Positions 53,075 through 60,871 of a stretch of DNA of 64,000 nt are shown piece after piece; the stretch's first letter is position 1, and every line of letters begins with the position of its first letter. The notes beneath the pieces were generated by a model. It worked only from the letters and a program-made list of their open reading frames with translations, ran no database searches and had not been told where the DNA came from. Both the position numbers and the translations under genes were made by a program. Origin of the DNA: Edaphobacter lichenicola. Lineage in GTDB: Bacteria; Acidobacteriota; Terriglobia; Terriglobales; Acidobacteriaceae. The stretch is taken from assembly GCF_025264645.1 (NCBI RefSeq), contig NZ_CP073696.1:4030001-4094000 (forward strand), in the 5' to 3' direction.

Positions 53075-53844
53075 CGCACCCTTGACCAAAGTGTCTCTGC
53101 CGACCAGCTCACACGTTGCGCAGTCTTCCGCTGCATGAAAGCGCTTGCGTCATTGCGATTGCGCTCACGTTCCATCCGGTACTGTTGTCCCTCGAACAGC
53201 GGCGTTTCGCCATTGCTGCTGAACGGCATTGCCTCCCCTGACTCGCAACGGAGCGCTAATGACGCGCAGCTACTAGCGCAGGGCGACTGCGTCAGAAAGA
53301 TCAACGCCGTGCGCGCCTGCTCTGCAGCCAGCCGAAAGCGATACCATGTAGCTAACGGAATGCGTCTTGCATACTGAGGCAGCACATCGCTCATATCGAG
53401 CACGATGGCTCCGAATCCTCCCGTTTGCAGTAATAGATCAGTCGCTTTCAAACCTTGCTCCAACCGCGACCACGGTTTGTCGGCTACTCTCTTTCCACGC
53501 TCGGCAGAGACACGAAGCCAAAGCAAACGTCTCAACTCCACCCCCGCCGCAGCGGCTGTTTCCGGCGAGAGCGCATCATTCACATCAACCCAACCACAGG
53601 CGTTGCCGAGTCGCGTAATCGAAGCGATAGCCGACAGAGCAAAGGAAGTCTTCCCGGTCGAAGCTCCTCCGCTGACCTCGGTAATGCACCCACGCGGAAT
53701 GCCGCCGCCCAGAATCTCATCGACTGCAGTCACACCGGTGGCGAACAGCTCAGGAGCATGCTTGATCTTGAGCGTCAGCGCAGCGGGCACACGCTCAGCC
53801 AGCTTGGTTTCGATCTGAAGACGAATTGCATGAGCGGCGGCCAT
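53071..53844 (-). CDS. imuA: ImuA, RecA-like mutasome protein
   Basis: A 257-aa RecA-related protein, first gene of the SOS mutagenesis cassette. Walker A is GGASTGKTS near residue 60; the family phrases TGVTAVDEILGGGIPRGCITEVSG and AIVLDMSDVLPQYARRIPLATWYRFRLAAEQARTAL are present, the last corresponding to the RecA core strand with Walker B (VLDMSD). ImuA interacts with ImuB and the beta clamp-dependent mutasome in organisms with imuA-imuB-dnaE2. It looks intact, but both partners downstream are destroyed, so it may be an orphan. A direct repeat with 11-base period lies just upstream of the start. Confidence 0.9.
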   Translation of the reverse strand: MAAAHAIRLQIETKLAERVPAALTLKIKHAPELFATGVTAVDEILGGGIPRGCITEVSGGASTGKTSFALSAIASITRLGNACGWVDVNDALSPETAAAAGVELRRLLWLRVSAERGKRVADKPWSRLEQGLKATDLLLQTGGFGAIVLDMSDVLPQYARRIPLATWYRFRLAAEQARTALIFLTQSPCASSCASLALRCESGEAMPFSSNGETPLFEGQQYRMERERNRNDASAFMQRKTAQRVSWSAETLWSRVR

Positions 53845-53850
53845 TAGGAT

Positions 53851-53869
53851 ATTCGCCTTATATTCGCCT
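53851..53869 (-). promoter_or_regulatory. Direct repeat before imuA, candidate SOS operator
   Basis: ATTCGCCT occurs at 53851-53858 and 53862-53869, a period of 11 bases, six bases upstream of the imuA ATG (read on the minus strand as AGGCGAAT-ATA-AGGCGAAT). A direct repeat with 11-base period is the architecture of the alphaproteobacterial LexA box (GTTC-N7-GTTC), though the sequence differs. That LexA binds here is inference from position before a classic SOS cassette. Confidence 0.4.
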
Positions 53870-53953
53870 AAATCGGCTCCATTACGCCAACCGCCATTGC
53901 CTCATAAGTGGTGCATTTCCTTGTAAGTAGATGTAATATAAAGAAAAAATAAA

Positions 53954-54415
53954 GTGCTCCACTCCTCTTTCATGTTCCCGCTAAATCCATTTCACCCGGC
54001 AAGCGCACAAGGCGCAGTCAAGCTCAAGGAGATCTCCTGCATCCACGCCGAAGGCTACCCCGCCGGCGAGAGGAAGCACGGCCCCAACGCCCTCATCGAC
54101 GAATCCCTCCCCGTCGTCTGCATCGCCACCAAGGACCCCAACGATCCCTCCAGCGTCCTCAAGTACGAAAAAACCCTCAGCAACATACAAGAGGTCACCG
54201 CCCGCTCTGGCCGCGTCATCGCCATCGCCATCGAAGGCGACACCGAGATCAGCCAGCTCGTCGAGCAAACCATCTACATCCCCCAGGCCCCCGAACTACT
54301 CCTACCCATCCTCGAAGTAGTCCCCCTCCAGCTCCTCGCCTACCACATAGCCGTCCGCCGAGGCTGCGACGTAGACCAACCCAGAAACTTAGCCAAGAGC
54401 GTAACGGTGGAATAA
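53954..54415 (+). pseudogene. glmS: glmS 3' fragment (glutamine-fructose-6-phosphate transaminase, second SIS domain)
   Basis: GlmS makes glucosamine-6-phosphate; the enzyme is about 600 aa. Only the last ~135 residues are here: [76 protein letters not shown], and the invariant ending NLAKSVTVE. The isomerase residues of this domain (Glu in HAEGY, His in KHGP, Lys in LAKSV) remain, but the glutaminase and the first SIS domain are absent. The few residues before the homology ([15 protein letters not shown]) look random, and the preceding bases are AT-rich. It is certainly not the cell's main glmS. The stop is three bases before the OLD nuclease start. Confidence 0.88.
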
Positions 54416-54418
54416 ACG

Positions 54419-56104
54419 ATGTTTGAACGACTTCTCATCACTGAGATGATGCTTGGCTCTGGCAGATCATCGTCTTCAAATGCTCAGCGTGTTGAACTTT
54501 CCAGCCTCACTGTCTTTGTCGGGCCAAATAACTCAGGCAAAAGCATGGCGCTTAACGAGATATATAGATGGACGCAATTTCAAAGAAGCCCCCATCGACT
54601 AATTGTTAAAGAAATCAAGCTTACCCCGTTAACGCAAGAAGAGGCTGAGTACACCATCAGTGTTTACGCCCGCAAACCTGGACCGGAAGAGTCAAACGTC
54701 CCACGGGGAAACCTCCTCTTTCTGAAAAGAGGAGGTCAGGATAGCAACACAAGGGAAGGATTTCTTAATATACTCACGAATCCCGATAGACAACTACTAC
54801 AGTTCGGCACCCTCTACCTTAACAATGTCACATTGAATCTCGGGATAGAGAATCGGGCACAAATAACGCAGCCAAAGCCATTTGGGGATTTGCGCAATCC
54901 AGATCCTCTAAACACTCTTCAAAATTTATTTCTTGACGACTTCCTCAAGAAGCGTGTTCAAAATATATTACTTAGGGCATTCAAGAAATACTTTGTCATC
55001 GATCCAAGCAGTGGACAATTCAGGATAAGCTTTGCGGATCAACCACCGGAAAACCCTGACGACGAAAAAGGACTTCACGCGACAGCGCTTGATTATTACA
55101 AGAAAGCGCAGAGTATTGAAACACTCAGCGGAGGAGTTAAGGCCTATACCGGGATTATTGTAGAGGTTTTTGCCGGAAATACGCGCGTCGTTCTAATCGA
55201 TGAGCCGGAGGCGTTCCTTCATCCACCCCTTGCACAAGAATTAGGATCGGAGATCGCGTCTCTCGCAGATGAAAAGAAGAAAAGTGTTTTCGTTGCCACC
55301 CACAGCGCACATTTTGTTATGGGCTGTCTTCAATCAGCTGCCTCAGTAGACATAGTCAGGCTAACTTACCAGAACGGAGTCGCAACCTCCCGTGTTCTTA
55401 AAAACGCTGACCTTATGAAAATGATGCGTGACCCATTGCTTAGATCAACAGGTGTAATAAACGCATTGTTCTATGAATTTGTTGTTGTTACAGAATCAGA
55501 TAGCGATAGGGCATTTTATCAAGAAATAAATCAACGCTTAGTCAAGGAAGGCGCCGTAAGAGGCATACCGAATTGTCTTTTCTTGAATGCGCAAAACAAG
55601 CAAACAACTAGGAGAATTGTGAAGCCTCTTCGCGAGCTAGGCATACCTACGATATCAATCGTTGATATAGATATCCTCAAGGAAGGTGGCAAGATTTGGT
55701 CGAATTATTTAGAAAGTGGTTTCATCCCGGCAATTGACAGGCAAACCTTTGCGACAACGAGAGAAGCTTTGCATTCCTACTGCAAGAAAAACGGCCTCGA
55801 GCTGAAAAGTAGTGGAGGGATTGAAGCTTTTGACCAGTTCGAAAAGGAATCGGCTCGTAATTTACTCAATCGTCTAGCAGAATACGGTTTATTCGTAGTC
55901 CAAAATGGTGAGCTTGAATCGTGGCTCAAAGACCTGAATGTGACTTCGCATAAATCAGATTGGCTAGTTGATATGTTTGAAAAACTCGGCGAAGACTACA
56001 GTACTTCCCACTATGTGAAGCCCGGGATCAACGACGTGTGGGCATTTATAACCGCGATCCGCGGGTGGTTCTCAGACACAGAACGAAGAGGAATGCCCGA
56101 ATAG
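54419..56104 (+). CDS. OLD-family ATP-dependent nuclease (AAA ATPase plus TOPRIM)
   Basis: A 561-aa protein. The ABC-like ATPase has Walker A GPNNSGKS (35-42), a signature LSGGVKAY near 235-242, Walker B VVLIDEPEAFLHP (Asp261-Glu262) and the H-loop VATHSAHF. The C-terminal TOPRIM nuclease part has VVVTESDSDRAFY (Glu near 359) and SIVDIDILKEGG. OLD proteins are phage-defence nucleases, alone or with a GajB/UvrD-like helicase. No helicase gene is beside it. Base use is visibly AT-richer than all neighbours (many AAA, ATA, TTT codons), suggesting recent transfer. It starts three bases after the glmS-fragment stop, using GTGGA as ribosome site, so it may be read from whatever promoter drives that fragment. 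Confidence 0.88.
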   Translation: MFERLLITEMMLGSGRSSSSNAQRVELSSLTVFVGPNNSGKSMALNEIYRWTQFQRSPHRLIVKEIKLTPLTQEEAEYTISVYARKPGPEESNVPRGNLLFLKRGGQDSNTREGFLNILTNPDRQLLQFGTLYLNNVTLNLGIENRAQITQPKPFGDLRNPDPLNTLQNLFLDDFLKKRVQNILLRAFKKYFVIDPSSGQFRISFADQPPENPDDEKGLHATALDYYKKAQSIETLSGGVKAYTGIIVEVFAGNTRVVLIDEPEAFLHPPLAQELGSEIASLADEKKKSVFVATHSAHFVMGCLQSAASVDIVRLTYQNGVATSRVLKNADLMKMMRDPLLRSTGVINALFYEFVVVTESDSDRAFYQEINQRLVKEGAVRGIPNCLFLNAQNKQTTRRIVKPLRELGIPTISIVDIDILKEGGKIWSNYLESGFIPAIDRQTFATTREALHSYCKKNGLELKSSGGIEAFDQFEKESARNLLNRLAEYGLFVVQNGELESWLKDLNVTSHKSDWLVDMFEKLGEDYSTSHYVKPGINDVWAFITAIRGWFSDTERRGMPE

Positions 56105-56750
56105 AGGTATACCTGGCAGGGCGGGTGGCCCAGATCTGATTTCGGATGGCGGGTGGCCCACATCTACCCTCGGGTGCCCCATATCTCGATTCTGAGATGT
56201 AGGCATTCGTGCAAAAGCACGAACCGCCTTCCCTCCCGAGCCAATAAAATCCAACCATGCCGCTGGGTTTAGAACGACTGATCTGACGGAACAGGGAATT
56301 TATTTTCAACTATCAGGGAATCGCAATTGTCTGTCTGGGTAAAGGGAGGCGAATATCAGAGCTTCGGAATCCATAAGGAGCGAAAAGAACGATTGAGAAA
56401 TAGAACTGACAGCGCTTCGGTTTTTCAATAAAGATGACTTTGTTCGAAGCGTATCCCGATCGGTTCTCCCAACTCAGCGATGATCACAGAAATCAGAGAG
56501 AGCTAGAGTGGTCCTTATGCCTACGCACACGCGGCGGGGTCGCCGCTCTCGCTGTAGCGATGGTTCTGATCCAACTTGTTCGATGGGATTATTGGATTTC
56601 GTCTCAACCATCCTGGTAAGCATACGGGCCTATTGCTTTGCAGTCATAACCTTGCGCTGCTTTTATGGATGAACTGGGCTGCTGTGACACCCGGTTCACG
56701 GGTACTATGATCGCCATAGCAGATCAGTTTTCCTTCTACCGCTGTGTACG
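56105..56750. repeat. Intergenic repeat block: three GGGTG-CCC copies, hairpin, and a dispersed repeat copy
   Basis: About 645 bases after the OLD gene. Three diverged copies of GCGGGTGGCCCAGATCT start at 56121, 56149 and 56171 (the last CGGGTGCCCCATATCT). Then ATCTC...GAGAT and the perfect hairpin TTCGTGC-AAAA-GCACGAA (56206-56223) follow. From 56290 a 32-base element matches 42953-42984 at 27 of 32 positions. This resembles intergenic palindromic repeat clusters of Terriglobia. A 61-codon frame (56434-56619) is not convincing. Confidence 0.5.
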
Positions 56751-58634
56751 CTACTCAGCTTTTCCTATCAAATGCTCTTTGTATATCTTTTGAAAGTATA
56801 GGAACGCCTGTTTTTTTTCGCCGGCTTCCGAGATGAGACCTTTGCGATTGAAGCCATCTTGAAGTTTTGGGATATTCCGGGTGGTTGAACGAAAGTCCAT
56901 AAGCACCCATGGAGTTATGCCGCGGAGTTGAGGAATTTTGTTGAGCATGACGAGTTGATGCTTGAAAACATCGACTTGTTGTTCTTCGGTCCAGCGCTGG
57001 TTGATGGCACCGTGGTTACCGAACTTCGCTTCGGCGCCGAACTCGCTCATGACAACTGGCTTTTGTGGAAAGATCCACTGAATTTTGTCAGCGTCTTCGG
57101 GAGTAAGTTCATACCAACCGATATATTCATTCTGGCCAATGACGTCGAGCGCATCGCAGAGTGGATCGTTAACAACTCTCTCATTGCCGTTGGGCTTCGG
57201 TCCGAGCACTGCTGAAGTGATCAGGCGGGTCGGGTCAAGCTTGCGCGCTTCATTGGCGAGGTCGGTGAGGAACTTGGTGCGGGTGGGATTGTTAGGCGTC
57301 TCATTGGAGACGGACCAGAGGATGACGGATGCCTTGTTGCGGTCACGGCGGATCATTTCTCTGAGCATTGTGACGTCTTTGGCATAGACCTCTGGCTTGT
57401 CGAAGGAGATGTGCTGCCAGTTCGGAATTTCAGACCAGATCATGATGCCGTCGCGATCGGCGGCACGTTCCATGCGTTCGTCGTGCGGATAGTGTGCTAA
57501 GCGAGCGAAGTTGGCGTTGAGGTCTTTGAGGTAGCTGAAGAGGGTTGCGACGTCCTGGTCGGTGTTGACGCGGCCTCCGCGGATGGGCGCCTCAGCATGT
57601 ACGTTGACGCCCTGGAGGAAGATAGCCTTCCCGTTGAGGAGGATGCGAGTGCCATCGACACGGATGTCGCGGAAGCCAATGTCGTCGCTAAGCCTGTCAT
57701 CTCCTGAGGAGAGGTTGACCTTGTAGAGCTTTGGCGTTTCGGGCGACCAGAGGGTGAGCTTTGCGGCCTTAACGGTGAAGGCGGCGTTCCCGTCGGCATC
57801 CGTCTTGGCGATAGTCTTTGCGCCTGCTTCAGGAATGTCGATTGTTACCGATGTGCCAGCAGGCGCGTCGAGCACGTGGACATATCCGGTGAGTTCGGTG
57901 TCGCCAGGCTCGAACTGGGCTTTGTGAGCGAGGTGGACGTCGTAGTCGTCGATGAAGGTCGCGGGCACGGTCACAAGTGAAACATCGCGCGTGAGGCCCC
58001 CATAGTTGAACCAGTCATAGCCGACGGAAGGGATGCCATCGACGAGCCGTGTGGCATCGACAGCGATGACGACAAAGTTGGATCCGGCACGGAGAACGGA
58101 GGTGACCTCGCAGTCGAACGGCGTGAATCCACCCTCGTGATCACAGATTCGTTTCTGATTGACCCAGACGTGAGAGCGGTAGTTGGCTGCCCCAATATGG
58201 AGGAAGGTACGCGTGCCTGGCTTCGGCTGGGCGTCGAAGTCTCGCTGATACCAGAGCACACCCTCGTAGTTGAAAAGTTGGGGGACCTGGGTGTTCCAAT
58301 CGCCTGGAACTTTGATGGTGGGTGCGGTAGCGAAGTCGTATTCCTCGTTGTGCTTGCCAACGATGTTGGGATGTTCATTCAGGGCGTAGGACCTATCATT
58401 GATCTCGCCACTTCCGGTGTACAAGGCGCGTCCCGGAGCCTGGTCGACGAGGTAGTGCCAGTCTCCGTTTAGACTGGTGACGGTCCTGTGGTCGATGCCT
58501 ACGAGAAGCGTTTTTAGTGGTTGTTGCCCCTGAGCGGGCAGCATCGGTCCCAGGCAGAGTAGCAGGGTCGCAATGTTACGGGGGATTAGGCACAATGCGG
58601 CGGAGCGTTTCGACAACTGAATCATTCCAATCAT
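56751..58634 (-). CDS. Glycoside hydrolase family 2 (beta-glucuronidase/galactosidase type), exported
   Basis: A 627-aa GH2 enzyme. Leader IATLLLCLGPMLPAQGQ; sugar-binding domain with SLNGDWHYLVDQ, VPGDWNTQ, LWYQRDFDA and SHVWVNQKRI; an immunoglobulin-like domain with LWSPETPKLYKV; and the TIM barrel. In the barrel the acid/base Glu is in ILWSVSNETPNN, the nucleophile Glu is in KPVVMSEFGAEA, and GITPWVLMDFRS follows. The pattern is nearest to beta-glucuronidases. The first ATG (58634) is adjacent to the GAGGA site; an ATG at 58625 has better spacing and may be the true start. Divergent from the PQQ-like gene with a 160-base gap. Confidence 0.92.
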   Translation of the reverse strand: MIGMIQLSKRSAALCLIPRNIATLLLCLGPMLPAQGQQPLKTLLVGIDHRTVTSLNGDWHYLVDQAPGRALYTGSGEINDRSYALNEHPNIVGKHNEEYDFATAPTIKVPGDWNTQVPQLFNYEGVLWYQRDFDAQPKPGTRTFLHIGAANYRSHVWVNQKRICDHEGGFTPFDCEVTSVLRAGSNFVVIAVDATRLVDGIPSVGYDWFNYGGLTRDVSLVTVPATFIDDYDVHLAHKAQFEPGDTELTGYVHVLDAPAGTSVTIDIPEAGAKTIAKTDADGNAAFTVKAAKLTLWSPETPKLYKVNLSSGDDRLSDDIGFRDIRVDGTRILLNGKAIFLQGVNVHAEAPIRGGRVNTDQDVATLFSYLKDLNANFARLAHYPHDERMERAADRDGIMIWSEIPNWQHISFDKPEVYAKDVTMLREMIRRDRNKASVILWSVSNETPNNPTRTKFLTDLANEARKLDPTRLITSAVLGPKPNGNERVVNDPLCDALDVIGQNEYIGWYELTPEDADKIQWIFPQKPVVMSEFGAEAKFGNHGAINQRWTEEQQVDVFKHQLVMLNKIPQLRGITPWVLMDFRSTTRNIPKLQDGFNRKGLISEAGEKKQAFLYFQKIYKEHLIGKAE

Positions 58635-58794
58635 TCCTCGAAAGCGAGCATATAGGTTTCTGGGTGAGCCACGCGAATACTAATTAATATGGTGACATCG
58701 GCTGACGTGAGTTGCTCTCTGAATCGTAGAGTCTTGCCCTCATAGTTCCTAATTATCACAGTGGCCTGAGAATGGCTGGCTCGGAGTTTGAAGA

Positions 58795-60666
58795 ATGCGA
58801 TTGTCCGGCGGTACCCTGAAGCACATTTCGAACTTAGTTTTGCCCTGCCTGTCTTTATTTGCGATTAGCGCTTGCGTCCATGCACAAGTCGATGTTCTGA
58901 CGCAGCACAACGACAATTCGCGGACGGGTGTAAATCTGCGGGAGACGATGCTGACCCCAGCAAATGTAAATCAGGCCCAATTCGGAATGCTATTCAAGCG
59001 AGTCGTGGACGACCAGATCTATTCGCAGCCGCTGGTGGTGACTGGAGTAGCGGTCGACGGAGGCGCACGCGATCTGGTGTATGTGACCACGGTGAACAAC
59101 AGCGTCTATGCCTTCGACGCCAACGATGCGGCAGCCCCGGCGCCCGTGTGGCATGTGAACTTCGGAACGCCGGCAAACCTGCACAGCGAAGATTTTGGTT
59201 GCCTCGACATCAATGGACAGATGGGCATCATTGGAACGCCCGTAATCGACAAGGCGCGCGGAGTGTTGTACGTGGTCGCGCTGACGCGGGCGGGCGCGGC
59301 GAATGGTCCGCGGACCGGATTTCTGCAAAGACTTCATGCTCTGGATCTAGCGACAGGTGCTGATCTGCCGGAGAGCCCAGTGACGATCAGCGCGCCTGAC
59401 TTCAATGCGCTCATGCAAAATCAGAGGCCTGCGCTGATGCTGGCGAACGGCATGGTGTACATAGGCTACGCGTCGCATTGCGACAAGGATCCGTATCACG
59501 GATTTCTGATGGCGTACGATGCGAAGACGCTGGCACAGATTAGCGTCTTCAATACATCGCCGACGGGCTCTGAGGCAAGTATCTGGCAATCCGGCCAGGG
59601 ACCCGCGGCAGATGCAGAAGGGAACGTATACGTAGTGTCTGGCAACGGCAGTTGGGACGGCGTTAAGAACTTCAGCGAGAGTTTTTTGAAGTTGACGCCA
59701 CGCCTCAAGCTACTGGACTGGTTTACCCCGACGAACCATCTCAAACTTGACAAGGATGATGCTGACCTTAACTCGTCGGGTGCGACTCTCATCCCCGGCA
59801 CGCATCTGGTTCTCGGCGGCGGTAAGGAGGGCGTGCTCTACACCCTGGATACGAGAAACCTCGGACATCTCGGCGATGAACATGCGTTGCAGCACTTTCA
59901 GGCCACGGCTTCGCATCTGCATAGCCTTGTCTACTGGCAGAGTGCACATAACGGCGACCTACTGTACGTATGGGGGCAGAGGGACAAAGCGAAAGTCTAC
60001 AAGCTCGAAGGAGAGAAGCTTGGAGAGACACCGTTAATGATGCGGGATATACGGAATGAAGGTCATCCCGGCGCGATGCTGTCGCTGTCGGCAAATGGAG
60101 ACAAAGACGGCATTCTGTGGGCAGCAATTCATGCAACCGGAGATTCTTGGCATGAGTCACGACCGGGTATTCTGCATGCCTATGATGGAGACGACATTCG
60201 CCATGAACTATGGAATTCGCTGGAGGTTCCCACGCGCGACGATTGCGGAGAGTACTCCAAAATGGCGCCGCCAACAATCGCGAATGGGATGGTTTACCTT
60301 GCGAGTTTTGGCACCGAAAATGTGGGAACGGGTCAGTTCTGCGTCTATGGGTTGCTGCCGGCAAAAGATGCAATCAAGCCGGCCGCTCCGACTGGCGTAA
60401 GAGCAGCGATTCTCAACGGCGTTCTGGCACTTACCTGGGATGTTGCACCAGGGGCCAGGGATTACCGCGTCTTGAGGACGAGCACACTTGAGCCTGAGCC
60501 GAAGCTGGTAGGGGTTGGGTTGACTACCGGGAAGTTCACCGAACCGGCGCCTGAAAGAGGCGAGTCTGCAACGTACACCGTCGTTGCGGTCGGAACGGAT
60601 GGCGTGAGCGAAAGGTCCGATGCCGTGAAGGTGACGTCGCCGAAACCGAAACAGATGGAAGATTGA
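58795..60666 (+). CDS. PQQ-like beta-propeller protein with C-terminal FN3 domain, exported
   Basis: A 623-aa secreted protein. Leader LVLPCLSLFAISACVHAQ. A long run of PQQ/WD-like blades follows: QHNDNSRTGVNLRETMLTPANV, DDQIYSQPLVV, DLVYVTTVNNSVYAFDAND, GIIGTPVIDKARGVLYVVAL, FLQRLHALDLATG, GNVYVVSGNGSWDG and GTHLVLGGGKEGVLYTLD. Residues about 535-615 form a fibronectin type III domain (PTGVRAAILNGVLALTWDVAPGARDYRV). Such proteins are common in acidobacteria; there is no dehydrogenase cofactor site visible, so a binding or structural role is likely rather than quinoprotein catalysis. Confidence 0.88.
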   Translation: MRLSGGTLKHISNLVLPCLSLFAISACVHAQVDVLTQHNDNSRTGVNLRETMLTPANVNQAQFGMLFKRVVDDQIYSQPLVVTGVAVDGGARDLVYVTTVNNSVYAFDANDAAAPAPVWHVNFGTPANLHSEDFGCLDINGQMGIIGTPVIDKARGVLYVVALTRAGAANGPRTGFLQRLHALDLATGADLPESPVTISAPDFNALMQNQRPALMLANGMVYIGYASHCDKDPYHGFLMAYDAKTLAQISVFNTSPTGSEASIWQSGQGPAADAEGNVYVVSGNGSWDGVKNFSESFLKLTPRLKLLDWFTPTNHLKLDKDDADLNSSGATLIPGTHLVLGGGKEGVLYTLDTRNLGHLGDEHALQHFQATASHLHSLVYWQSAHNGDLLYVWGQRDKAKVYKLEGEKLGETPLMMRDIRNEGHPGAMLSLSANGDKDGILWAAIHATGDSWHESRPGILHAYDGDDIRHELWNSLEVPTRDDCGEYSKMAPPTIANGMVYLASFGTENVGTGQFCVYGLLPAKDAIKPAAPTGVRAAILNGVLALTWDVAPGARDYRVLRTSTLEPEPKLVGVGLTTGKFTEPAPERGESATYTVVAVGTDGVSERSDAVKVTSPKPKQMED

Positions 60667-60871
60667 GGAACACGGTATTGAAGTTAATAGTTCGTGCGAG
60701 CTTGCTGTGTGCGGCTTCTGTTTACTGATGATTGAGCTTCTTCAGCCCTCAGCTGGAGATAACAGCCCGAGTCACTCATTTAGTCCTTTGGCGATTACGC
60801 ACTCGTTGACTCTTTCGGGAATCGAGAAAGAGAAATCCCTGTTTTTTCATGCTGGTTTCAGGGGAAGCCTG

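Noticed and set aside
56121-56186. Three similar units considered as a CRISPR array
   Set aside because: Units are only 16-17 bases, diverged, with short and unequal spacers and no cas genes.
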